NCBI GenBank assembly: GCA_900556395.1
Contig: USOQ01000007.1
Coordinates: forward strand, 1 to 50,375
Direction of reading: 5' to 3'
DNA length: 50,375 bases
Origin: Candidatus Segatella caccae
GTDB lineage: Bacteria > Bacteroidota > Bacteroidia > Bacteroidales > Bacteroidaceae
Positions 1 to 7,996 of the stretch are shown piece by piece. The notes beneath the pieces are model-generated. The model was not told the DNA's origin, did no database searches, and saw nothing but the letters and a program-made list of their open reading frames with translations. Position 1 is the stretch's first letter, and each line of letters begins with the position of its first letter. Made by a program: the position numbers and the translations under genes.

Positions 1-873
1 AGGCATTGCGGCCCACAATCGCCTTGTTAGGCTGAACAGGCATGTTCATCAGACTGCTCACCATACGAGACATAGGCACAATCTTGGTGGTATTGATGTT
101 GGTATCAATATTGATATTCTTGTGGCACTTCAGAATCATGGCGATTTCCTCGAGCGATGTATTACCTGCACGCTCACCGATACCATTGATGGTAACCTCT
201 ACCTGGCGAGCACCATTCAAGACACCCTGCAGGGTATTGGCAGTAGCCATACCGAGATCGTTGTGGCAGTGGGTAGAGATGCATGCATTCTCGATGCCGT
301 CAACGTGCTCCATCAGATATTTGATCTTGGCACCATACTCATCCGGCAAGCAATAGCCGGTGGTGTCAGGAATGTTGACAACGGTAGCACCCGCCTTGAT
401 GACAGCCTCTACCACGCGAGCTAAGTATTCATTGTCTGTACGGCCAGCATCCTCAGCGTAGAACTCCACATCCTCCACGTACTTCTTGGCATACTTAACA
501 GCAGCCACAGCACGCTCGATGATTTCCTCACGATTAGAGTTGAACTTATATTTAATATGACTATCGCTGGTACCGATGCCCGTATGAATTCTCTTGTGCT
601 TGGCATACTGTAGAGCCTCCGCAGCACAATCAATATCTTTCTCCACCGCACGTGTCAGCGCACAGATGGTAGGCCATGTTACTGCCTTAGAAATCTCCAC
701 TACCGAATTGAAGTCGCCTGGACTTGAAATAGGAAAGCCCGCCTCAATGACATCAACGCCCAACTGCTCCAATGCCTTAGCAACCTGAATCTTTTCTACG
801 GTATTCAACTGGCATCCTGGAACCTGTTCGCCATCGCGAAGGGTTGTGTCGAAAATAAATAATCTGTCACTCA
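1..873 (-). CDS. leuA: 2-isopropylmalate synthase, N-terminal part (cut by window edge)
   Basis: LeuA condenses acetyl-CoA with 2-oxoisovalerate, the first committed step of leucine synthesis, in the cytoplasm. The 291 residues visible start MSDRLFIFDTTLRDGEQ, carrying the HMG-CoA lyase/LeuA signature DTTLRDGEQ, and include the metal-binding HCHND motif and a GERAGN motif typical of the TIM-barrel catalytic domain. The C-terminal leucine-binding regulatory domain would lie beyond position 1 and cannot be checked. The ATG at 873 opens the family N-terminus directly, so the start is secure. A leader peptide and attenuator precede the gene (991-1077 and 931-971), so expression is probably set by branched-chain aminoacyl-tRNA levels. 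Homocitrate synthase or citramalate synthase are the alternatives, but the leader supports LeuA. Confidence 0.93.
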
Positions 874-930
874 TATCTATGTTCTTTTATGTTTATTTTA
901 TCCTATATAATAAAATGTGTAAATAAGCAA

Positions 931-971
931 AAAGCCTTTCTTACTCCATACGACGGAAGTAGAAAGGCTTT
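931..971 (-). terminator. leuA attenuator terminator hairpin
   Basis: On the minus strand AAAGCCTTTCT (971-961) and AGAAAGGCTTT (941-931) form a perfect 11-bp stem followed by a run of five U, 58 bases before the leuA start. Its loop carries ACTTCCGTC (960-952), which can pair over nine positions (one G-U) with GGCGGAAGT (1017-1009) at the end of the leader ORF. That alternative pairing would enclose the 5' arm of the terminator and exclude the stem, as in classic amino-acid attenuation. Confidence 0.85.
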
Positions 972-990
972 ATTATTTCCTATACATGAA

Positions 991-1077
991 CTATACGCAC
1001 ACCTTATCACTTCCGCCTACATGCTGCAGTCGAATTCGAATAATAATGCTTAGTATGTTCGATGTATGAATTGACAT
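991..1077 (-). CDS. Branched-chain amino acid leader peptide of leuA
   Basis: This is a 28-codon ORF (ATG at 1077, TAG ending at 991), with a purine-rich AAAGAGAGAA just before the start. It has six Ile (positions 3, 8, 11, 12, 13, 15), two Leu (9, 17) and three Val (20, 26, 28), including three Ile codons in a row. It sits between a consensus promoter and the attenuator hairpin. Ribosome stalling at the Ile run would leave bases 1009-1017 free to form the antiterminator. Full translation would cover them and let the terminator fold. The peptide itself probably has no other role. The ORF is too short for most gene finders. Confidence 0.8.
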   Translation of the reverse strand: MSIHTSNILSIIIRIRLQHVGGSDKVCV

Positions 1078-1104
1078 ATTTCTCTCTTTTATTAGTTACG
1101 ACTG

Positions 1105-1136
1105 CAAAGATAATGCTTTTTATTGACACAAGCAAA
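1105..1136 (-). promoter_or_regulatory. leuA leader promoter
   Basis: On the minus strand TTTG (1136-1133), 20 bp, then TATCTTTG (1112-1105) match the Bacteroidetes primary-sigma promoter (TTTG, 19-21 bp, TAnnTTTG). Transcription would start near 1098, about 20 bases before the leader ATG. The stretch from 1137 to 1218, up to the end of dnaB, is A/T-rich and shows no clear terminator, so some read-through from dnaB is possible. Confidence 0.75.
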
Positions 1137-1218
1137 CAAATTATAACTTTTTTCACGCAAAAGGTAACAATTTTCCATTATTCCCATCATAACGTGTCTA
1201 AAATGTAACAAAAGAGTA

Positions 1219-2751
1219 CTAAAATGGCAAAGGACCATCAGAACCACCCACAGGCAATGGAGGAGGAGGCAATGGGTCTCCCGAACCACCATTCATTCGC
1301 GAGCCGATAATCTCACCACCCTCATCTGCAGGAGCATAACCAGCCTCTACAGGATCCTGGAAGCGAGTAAACTCACCACGGAAGTTGAGCAACACATCAC
1401 CCGTGGCACCCTTACGGTGCTTAGCGATGATAATCTGCGCCATACCATGAAGGTCGTTACCTTTTTCATCAACATAGATGTGATAATATTCAGGGCGATG
1501 AACAAAGAGCACCATATCGGCATCCTGCTCAATGGCTCCCGACTCACGAAGGTCACTCAACTGTGGGCGTTTTCCCTCAAGACCTTCACGGCTCTCTACG
1601 TTACGGGACAACTGCGACAATGCCAAAACAGGAATGTTGAGCTCTTTAGCAAGACCTTTGAGCGAGCGCGAAATAGTAGACACCTCTTCCTGACGGCTAC
1701 CAAACTTCATACCATTTGCGTTCATAAGCTGCAAATAGTCGATCATCAACAATTTGACACCCTTCTCACGCACCAGTCGACGTGCCTTGGTACGAAGTTC
1801 GAAAACAGAAAGACCTGGCGTATCATCTACATAGATGGGCGCTCCTGTAAGGTCGCGCAACTTACGATCAAGTCGCTCCCACTCCGAGTTATCAAGCTGT
1901 CCGTTAAGTATCTTATGTCCAGAGATTTCACACACGTTACTTATCAAACGGTTCACCAACTGGACATTGTTCATTTCCAAAGAGAAGAAGCCGATAGGAA
2001 TATTATAGTCGACCGCCACATTCTTGGCAATACTGAGGGCAAAAGAAGTTTTACCCATGGCAGGACGACCAGCGATGATGACAAGATCGGATGGTTGCCA
2101 TCCGCTTGTCATGTCGTCAAGACCTGTATATCCAGTAGGAATACCCGTAAGTCCACCCGAGTTCTTAGCGGCACGCTGCAAGATATCGACGGCGTCCTTG
2201 ATGACAGGATCTATCTGGGTATAGTCTTGCTTCATGTTATTTTGCGACAGAGTGAACAACTCAGCCTCTGCATGCTGCATCAATTCATCTACATCGATAC
2301 TTTCATCGAAGGCCTGAGTCTCTATATCGGAAGCATAATGAATAAGTTGTCTCTGTAGCGCTTTCTGTGCCAGAATTCGAGCATGATATTCAATATGAGC
2401 AGCCGATGCCACCTGCGAAGAAATATCCATGAGATAGGCAGCTCCACCCACTCGATCGATTTCTCCCATTTTGGTGAGTTCGTTGACAAGGGTCATGATG
2501 TCAACAGGGCGCTCTTCCATGTTCATCTTCTGGATAGCTTCATATATTTTTTGATGGCGCGGCTCATAGAAAGTAGTAGGCTTCAACATTTCAGAAACCA
2601 TAGAGAACGCATCTGAGTCTACCATCAGAGCACCCAACACCACACGCTCCAGGCCGATATCCTGGGGCTGCAGATGTGCATACTTGGTGTCTATCTGAGG
2701 TTTAGAGTTGCTGCGTCGCTTATTATTGTCTGCAGGATTGTTACTTGGCAT
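1219..2751 (-). CDS. dnaB: Replicative DNA helicase DnaB
   Basis: DnaB is the hexameric 5'-3' helicase that unwinds DNA at the replication fork and recruits primase. The 510-residue protein has the N-terminal primase-interacting helical domain (about 25-130, with GLERVVLGALMVD), then a RecA-like domain with Walker A GRPAMGKT (about 226-233), Walker B LLMIDYLQLM, and the RQEEVSTISRSLKGLAKEL and ALSQLSRNVE motifs. The C-terminal tail is Gly/Pro-rich. No intein is present. It follows the helical-repeat gene with a 58-bp gap that contains no clear promoter, so it may share that transcript. The antisense ORFs inside it are shadows. Confidence 0.97.
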   Translation of the reverse strand: MPSNNPADNNKRRSNSKPQIDTKYAHLQPQDIGLERVVLGALMVDSDAFSMVSEMLKPTTFYEPRHQKIYEAIQKMNMEERPVDIMTLVNELTKMGEIDRVGGAAYLMDISSQVASAAHIEYHARILAQKALQRQLIHYASDIETQAFDESIDVDELMQHAEAELFTLSQNNMKQDYTQIDPVIKDAVDILQRAAKNSGGLTGIPTGYTGLDDMTSGWQPSDLVIIAGRPAMGKTSFALSIAKNVAVDYNIPIGFFSLEMNNVQLVNRLISNVCEISGHKILNGQLDNSEWERLDRKLRDLTGAPIYVDDTPGLSVFELRTKARRLVREKGVKLLMIDYLQLMNANGMKFGSRQEEVSTISRSLKGLAKELNIPVLALSQLSRNVESREGLEGKRPQLSDLRESGAIEQDADMVLFVHRPEYYHIYVDEKGNDLHGMAQIIIAKHRKGATGDVLLNFRGEFTRFQDPVEAGYAPADEGGEIIGSRMNGGSGDPLPPPPLPVGGSDGPLPF

Positions 2752-2809
2752 GATTTTCTTTTATAATGTTATTAAATATAAATAGGATGTAAGATCCCTC
2801 TCTCATATA

Positions 2810-4942
2810 TTAGTCTTTTGATATCATCACATGATTCATCAGATTCAGCATAATGGCAAAATCAACAGCACTCACTCCATAGTGGTAAACCATTTCTCTG
2901 ATTTCTTCCATACTGTTCAGTACTATCTTTTTATGAATCTTAAGTAAGCGAGCATAGTCGCAAAAACTTCTGACAGCACTTTCCTGATTACCTTTACACC
3001 ACTCGATGAGACCGAAATAGAAGATCGCCTTCGTATTTACCTCTCCTCCTACTTTCTTTGGCAGTTTGCTGAGCACTTCACTGGCTTTTTGTATCTCATC
3101 ATTTACCAGTTGTTCAGTAATGAGGAGATGCATATAGTCAGCATTACCAGGATACTTATAGTCAAGTTCGTAAGCCACCTGAAGCGCCTCACGATGCAAG
3201 CCAAGCTGTCGCAGACAGTTGGTCTTGTTGAGCAAGAACGAAGCCTGGTTACCCAACTTATCATGTAGCGTATCAAAGACGCTAAGTGCTTCATGATACA
3301 TACCTATCTGCATATAGCAGTTCAACAATAACTTACCCACGGGTACCCGATCAGGATGTTCCTCAAACAGTGGCTTAAGTAAAACGACAGCCTCATCGTA
3401 GCGTTTCCTTACATGTATCAGACAGAGTGCCTGTAGCAGGTTGCCGTCATCTGTAGCAAGTCTGACGTGTTGCAGATAATGGTCAAGCTTGACATATTCT
3501 TTGCTCTTAGCCAAGAAACGACACACATTCAGATGAATATCGGCAAAGTCGTCTTCGTCAAAGATAGGATAGCTCAAGAAAGAGGGATTAACCCAAGATT
3601 CTCCTTCCTCTGCAAACGGATTAGGGAATCCGCTGCGCATGGGTGCTAAATAGAAGAAACGATACAAATCTTGCAGATAGCCACGCCTAATAAGGACAGC
3701 ATTATTGTCCTGTGACAACATCTCATCATCATTGGGCATTTTGAGTGGCGCATTCTTAAGGATATCTTTGTACTGAGGCATATGTTGCATCATACCTTGC
3801 ATCACAAAAATAAGGCTATATTTATCGCTTTCACATAAAGGAAAGCCTGATGCCGAAACCATCGAATGAATATTCTCAACAGAGCATCCCTCAATCTGCT
3901 TCAAGTCGGGATGGTTGGCTGTAAAAGGCACAAACCAGTTGGAGAACTGACGGAAGAAAGCAAAATTCTTCATTTTAGAGAAAGTGACATAATTGATGTC
4001 TTGCCCTGCATTCTTCTTATCTATCATCTTCCCCATCGTCTTATCCAACTTAGCCGCAAAACGGTCTTCCATTTCAGAGTCGATAATCTCTTCTACCGAA
4101 GTATCTTCCAAGTCGTTACTACTCATCTTCTGAAACTTATCACGCCCCAGGTTCACCAAGTCGGGCATAATGTTGGCATTAATGTCTGCAGACACCTGGG
4201 GTGTTTGTTGACACAAGAATATCTGCTTTTGCAACGACTGAAGTTCTTTCTTAACCCTGTCACACTGGTTGTCACCGAAGAGTCTTTCCTTCATCTTTGG
4301 AGCAAAGATGGAATTCCAAGGCATCGTAAGCGTAAAACCTATTAAAGCACGCTGCCGGATGACCTCGTTGTCACTTTCCAAATAAGTTTCGAGTAGTGTT
4401 TCCGACTTACGTGGATCGTAAGCCACAAGACTGGCTAACAGCATCGCACTCTCTATCATCAAGGCTGCCACAACAGGAATCTTTTCTTCCACCAATAGTT
4501 GGGTTACATATTCACCCATTTCGTGATTCCACTGACGACTCACAAGAACAGCATCAAAGACCTTATGATAATCATCGAAAGTGCAGTCTGCGTCTTCAAG
4601 TCTTCGAAGCAGTGTCCTAAGGTCACTCCCTTTGATACGAGTAAAAGCCGCACGAAATACCTGATTTCCTGCAAGGGCTTTTTCGAGCGAACAGTGTTGT
4701 TCAAGTTTCAATAGTCTCTCTACAAAAGAATAGAAAACTTTGAGGCTATTAGGATCTTGATGGCCATCCCTATAGAAACCAATCATGCGATTGAAGTCTT
4801 CCACAAGGTCTTCTATCTCTGCTTGCAAAACTGTCAGGCATGATTCATGCTCGATATCGTACTTCAACAGATATATATATTCGCAGAAAGATTCCATAAG
4901 TTGACTTCTACCCTGCTGATATAATGCTGAATGTAAATTCAT
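2810..4942 (-). CDS. Large helical-repeat (TPR-like) protein of unknown function
   Basis: This 710-residue, presumably cytoplasmic protein has no signal peptide. The C-terminal third reads as tetratricopeptide-like helical pairs, for example ALCLIHVRKRYDEAVVLLKP, LLLNCYMQIGMYHEALSVFD and NCLRQLGLHREALQVAYELD. The N-terminal two thirds are helical with no motif I recognise. I choose ATG 4942, two bases after the upstream stop and preceded by AAGGAG; a TTG six bases further up would overlap that stop. The tight junction with the substrate-binding lipoprotein suggests translational coupling. TPR proteins usually scaffold complexes, but the partner here is unknown. Confidence 0.75.
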   Translation of the reverse strand: MNLHSALYQQGRSQLMESFCEYIYLLKYDIEHESCLTVLQAEIEDLVEDFNRMIGFYRDGHQDPNSLKVFYSFVERLLKLEQHCSLEKALAGNQVFRAAFTRIKGSDLRTLLRRLEDADCTFDDYHKVFDAVLVSRQWNHEMGEYVTQLLVEEKIPVVAALMIESAMLLASLVAYDPRKSETLLETYLESDNEVIRQRALIGFTLTMPWNSIFAPKMKERLFGDNQCDRVKKELQSLQKQIFLCQQTPQVSADINANIMPDLVNLGRDKFQKMSSNDLEDTSVEEIIDSEMEDRFAAKLDKTMGKMIDKKNAGQDINYVTFSKMKNFAFFRQFSNWFVPFTANHPDLKQIEGCSVENIHSMVSASGFPLCESDKYSLIFVMQGMMQHMPQYKDILKNAPLKMPNDDEMLSQDNNAVLIRRGYLQDLYRFFYLAPMRSGFPNPFAEEGESWVNPSFLSYPIFDEDDFADIHLNVCRFLAKSKEYVKLDHYLQHVRLATDDGNLLQALCLIHVRKRYDEAVVLLKPLFEEHPDRVPVGKLLLNCYMQIGMYHEALSVFDTLHDKLGNQASFLLNKTNCLRQLGLHREALQVAYELDYKYPGNADYMHLLITEQLVNDEIQKASEVLSKLPKKVGGEVNTKAIFYFGLIEWCKGNQESAVRSFCDYARLLKIHKKIVLNSMEEIREMVYHYGVSAVDFAIMLNLMNHVMISKD

Positions 4943-4944
4943 GA

Positions 4945-5883
4945 TCAATTCTCCTTAGATGATTTTATATGAGACCGGTCAACAAGATTCAAATCATGCT
5001 GACGAGGACTTTCTGCATGCTGATAGCGGAACTTAGGTAGAGCATCTGCGGTACGAGCATCCACACCACAATACTTCATGATTAAGTCTTTATAATGTAT
5101 CACACCATACTTATTAATGCTATCCACTGCCATATCGTAAGCCTTGGTAAAGAGAGCCAACTGCTGTTTGCGATGAGGTTCCTTCAAGGCATCTGTACGA
5201 AAAGCAAATACCCCTAATCGCACGTTTTTGTCACGACTATCCATCAGCACTACATGCCCATCAAGACGAGCACGTGTAGCCTGAGGCTCTGCCAAGAGTA
5301 CAGCATCCATCTCATTGTTGAGAAGCATCTTGAGACGTATGTTGACATCATTGATTTGCACGCGATAGACATCATATTTAGGATGCACACTATCAATGGC
5401 CAAAGTAGTCAAATAGTCAGTTGCCGAATAGCGCGTCATAGCTATCATCTTATCAGACAACTGCTTGAGCTCTGAGATACGCGAACGTTTATTAGAGATT
5501 ATTTGCCAATAAGCTGATGTAACGATGGGATAGGTTAGTTTTACCCCATTCGACTGCAGTCGACAAGCTCGTACTAAGTCTGTAACAGAACCTTCTACCC
5601 TCTTATAAATCAATGCTGTATCACAATCCATCTGAGCATTAAACTGACGCAAACGAACATCCACTCCCAAGGTATCAAATAGATGACAATCCTTGGCAAC
5701 AAGCACAGGGAGACAGTCGAGCGTAGGCATGACACCCACCTTGAGCGAGGCACGATCGATACTATCGAGACGCGCCTTTTCGGCCTTGCCGAGACGGGCA
5801 CGTTTCTGGGCTGAATCACCACAGCTGCACACACACCACGCAAGACCACATAACAATGCGATAGATAATATTCTTTTCACCAT
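4945..5883 (-). CDS. Substrate-binding-like lipoprotein (orphan ABC-type SBP)
   Basis: The protein is 312 residues from ATG 5883, where a signal peptide begins (MVKRILSIALLCGLAWCVCS) with cysteines at its end (CVCSCGD) that fit a lipobox. A frame upstream of this ATG is open but would bury the signal. The mature part starts LKVGVMPTLDCLPVLVAKDC and continues with VDVRLRQFNAQMDCDTAL, a layout like SsuA/THI5/NMT1 periplasmic binding proteins (two-lobe fold, here probably lipid-anchored). No permease or ATPase gene is adjacent, which is unusual for an ABC binding protein. It is tightly linked to the downstream helical-repeat gene. Ligand unknown; it could have become a sensor or envelope factor. 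Confidence 0.72.
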   Translation of the reverse strand: MVKRILSIALLCGLAWCVCSCGDSAQKRARLGKAEKARLDSIDRASLKVGVMPTLDCLPVLVAKDCHLFDTLGVDVRLRQFNAQMDCDTALIYKRVEGSVTDLVRACRLQSNGVKLTYPIVTSAYWQIISNKRSRISELKQLSDKMIAMTRYSATDYLTTLAIDSVHPKYDVYRVQINDVNIRLKMLLNNEMDAVLLAEPQATRARLDGHVVLMDSRDKNVRLGVFAFRTDALKEPHRKQQLALFTKAYDMAVDSINKYGVIHYKDLIMKYCGVDARTADALPKFRYQHAESPRQHDLNLVDRSHIKSSKEN

Positions 5884-5952
5884 TGTGTTTACACTATGAA
5901 AGTTTACTAATGAGGAATCTTTCCAGCAACTTCCCACTACGAGTTATTCCTG

Positions 5953-7134
5953 TTACTCTACATAGAGAACAAGTCCCTTCAAGTATTCACCCTCAGGATG
6001 ATAAATGTTGATAGGATGGTCAGCGGGCTGATGCAACTGATGCAGGATTCTTACCTTTCGCCCAGCCTGTGCAGCTGCAGTAAAGACAGCATTACGGAAA
6101 TTATCCTTGGTAACTACCTGCGAACAACTAAAGGTAAACAAGATGCCACCCTTCTTGATGCGCTGCAAGCCCTTCACGTTGAGACGCGTATAGCCTTTCA
6201 GTGCATTACGCAAAGCTGCTCGATGCTTGGCAAAAGCTGGCGGATCGAGCACGATGAGGTCGTACTGCTGATCGTGCTCATCAAGATACTTGAAAGCATC
6301 CTCGCAGAAAGCCTCATGACGAGCATCACCAGGGAAGTTGAGCGCCACGTTGTCATTGGTCAATTCGATAGCCTTGGCGCTACTATCTACCGAGTGTACG
6401 TGCTTTGCATCGCCACGCATCGCATAGACAGAGAATCCTCCCGTATAGCAGAACATATTGAGCACACTCTTGCCCTTGGCATATTGTTCCAAGAGTGAAC
6501 GATTCTCACGCTGATCAACAAAGAAACCAGTCTTCTGTCCGCGCAACCAGTCGATATGAAACTTCAGTCCATTCTCCATCGCCACATTGCTGGCATCGCT
6601 ACCCACAAGGAAACCATTCTCTTGATGCAAGTCGGCCTTGTAAGGCAACGTGGTCTCGCTCTTATAGTAAACATTAGCAATACGCTCGCCCATCACCTGC
6701 AACAATGCCTTACAAATGTCGTGGCGACAAACATGCATTCCCACACTATGAGCCTGCATCACAGCTGTAGAGCCGTAGCAGTCGATTACCAGACCAGGCA
6801 GATAATCGCCCTCGCCATGTACGAGACGATAAGTATTATTGGTAGGACTATCAGCAATCCCCACTCCGATACGCACATTGAGTGCAGACTGCAAACGCTC
6901 ACACCAAAAGTCGGTATTGATCTCTATATCTTCGAAAGAGAGCACACGCACTGCGATGGAACCAATCTGATAATGTCCTATGGCGATAAAATCGCCTCCT
7001 GCAGTGAACACTCTTACTATCTCACCTTCTTCGATACCATCATCCATACGATTGATGGCACCAGAGAATATCCAGGGATGAAATCGCTTGAGCGATTCTT
7101 CTTTTCCTCTTTTTAGAAATATCTGTTTATACAT
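5953..7134 (-). CDS. Class I SAM-dependent rRNA methyltransferase, RlmI family
   Basis: The 393-residue protein from ATG 7134 begins MYKQIFLKRGKEESLKRFHP with an N-terminal PUA RNA-binding domain (HPWIFSGAI, then an EGEIVRVF strand), followed by an RlmI-like linker and a Rossmann methyltransferase domain. Visible motifs are KTGFFVDQRENR, SVLNMFCYTGGFSVYA (SAM-binding) and LIVLDPPAFAKHR (the DPPAF motif of m5C and related RNA methylases). Its length matches E. coli RlmI (23S rRNA m5C1962). The upstream in-frame extension to 7188 lacks family similarity and overlaps an intergenic repeat, so I reject it. It lies downstream of the exonuclease gene. Confidence 0.88.
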   Translation of the reverse strand: MYKQIFLKRGKEESLKRFHPWIFSGAINRMDDGIEEGEIVRVFTAGGDFIAIGHYQIGSIAVRVLSFEDIEINTDFWCERLQSALNVRIGVGIADSPTNNTYRLVHGEGDYLPGLVIDCYGSTAVMQAHSVGMHVCRHDICKALLQVMGERIANVYYKSETTLPYKADLHQENGFLVGSDASNVAMENGLKFHIDWLRGQKTGFFVDQRENRSLLEQYAKGKSVLNMFCYTGGFSVYAMRGDAKHVHSVDSSAKAIELTNDNVALNFPGDARHEAFCEDAFKYLDEHDQQYDLIVLDPPAFAKHRAALRNALKGYTRLNVKGLQRIKKGGILFTFSCSQVVTKDNFRNAVFTAAAQAGRKVRILHQLHQPADHPINIYHPEGEYLKGLVLYVE

Positions 7135-7190
7135 ATGTTGTTGTTTACTTTTATATCGTTCAAAATAAAGTGTGAAGGATAAACTCAATC

Positions 7191-7224
7191 CTCATTCTTC
7201 ACTCATTCTTCATTCTTCATTCTT
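7191..7224. repeat. CATTCTT tandem repeat at the 3' end of the exonuclease gene
   Basis: Four copies of CATTCTT (7193-7199, 7204-7210, 7211-7217, 7218-7224), three of them in direct tandem, cover the last codons, the stop codon (7210-7212) and the start of the spacer. Read on the minus strand this is AAGAATG repeated, so the repeat itself encodes the acidic end of the exonuclease (KNEE) and its stop. Confidence 0.7.
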
Positions 7225-7887
7225 TACTTCTTCCTTTACCCCTTCGGCATTTTTTAATTCTTCATTCTCTACCACTACAGGCTCCACCAGTTCATAATCA
7301 CCATTAGCCGACAGGCGCTGCAGCTCTTCATAAATCTGGATACAAGTCCATGCATCGGTAGCAGCATAGAGTTTCTGAGCATCACGAAGCACCGTCTGTT
7401 CCCAGTTGCTTAGGCGCTGCGCCTTACTGATTTTTTGGTGAAAGAGGTTGGCATATAATTTTTGCAGGCTCTTATCCTCGATGCCAAACTTTTCGGCCAA
7501 GTCTTGCAACTCAACAAAACGACCAGGCTTAAACTCTGCCCTACGATGCAACTGTAGCAGGTCGTCGTGCCATGACAACCCCACCTTAACAACTTTCTCG
7601 TCTTCCAACAGTCTGATGATGGCAGGTGTCATACCTGTCAGATTCAGACGAAACAGGAAACAGGTGTCGTGCGTACTCACCTGTAGCAACGACACCTCAA
7701 ACCTTTGACCCTTCTTAAACGAAGGTCGTGTCTCTGTATCAAAGCCTAAAATCTTATGGCTCAGCAGATAGTCTACTGCCTTCTCCGTTTCTCCAGGCGT
7801 AATAATTGTTATGATACGTCCCTGAAACAATGCTTTCGGAAGTCTTGTGATTTCTCGCTTATCGAACTTTTTAAATAGAATCTTCAT
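7210..7887 (-). CDS. 3'-5' exonuclease domain protein (RNase D-like)
   Basis: The 225-residue protein from ATG 7887 has the DEDD exonuclease fold: ILGFDTETRP (ExoI, D and E), a central VKVGLSWHDDLLQLHRR (ExoII-like, with the Asp) and KLYAATDAWTCIQIYEEL (ExoIII, YxxxD type). This is the single-domain size of Bacteroidetes 3'-5' exonucleases; there is no HRDC domain, so it is not a full RNase D. The substrate (RNA 3' ends or DNA) cannot be told from sequence. The open frame extends upstream to 8208, through the promoter region and into ftsK antisense, and is rejected. The C-terminal tail is encoded by a CATTCTT repeat. Confidence 0.85.
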   Translation of the reverse strand: MKILFKKFDKREITRLPKALFQGRIITIITPGETEKAVDYLLSHKILGFDTETRPSFKKGQRFEVSLLQVSTHDTCFLFRLNLTGMTPAIIRLLEDEKVVKVGLSWHDDLLQLHRRAEFKPGRFVELQDLAEKFGIEDKSLQKLYANLFHQKISKAQRLSNWEQTVLRDAQKLYAATDAWTCIQIYEELQRLSANGDYELVEPVVVENEELKNAEGVKEEVKNEE

Positions 7888-7910
7888 GAATCTTTTCTTA
7901 CTTTCGATTG

Positions 7911-7918
7911 CAAAATTA
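7911..7918 (-). promoter_or_regulatory. -7 element for the exonuclease gene
   Basis: TAATTTTG on the minus strand matches TAnnTTTG, 24 bases upstream of the ATG at 7887. The -33 region is not close to consensus. A mirror-image element for ftsK lies 45 bp away, making this a compact divergent promoter region. Confidence 0.55.
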
Positions 7919-7962
7919 AGAAAAAATGACGAGAAAAAGACGAGTTTCTCATTTATTTTCTC

Positions 7963-7970
7963 TAATTTTG
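7963..7970 (+). promoter_or_regulatory. -7 element for ftsK
   Basis: TAATTTTG followed by CAG matches the Bacteroidetes -7 box, 26 bases before the ftsK ATG. No clear TTTG lies 19-20 bp upstream; TTTC at 7945 is too close, so the -33 box is uncertain. Confidence 0.55.
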
Positions 7971-7996
7971 CAGATAAATAAATAATTGTATAAAAA

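Noticed and set aside
1417..2358. 313-residue plus-strand ORF opposite dnaB
   Set aside because: Antisense to DnaB motifs, no family pattern, no promoter; shadow frame.
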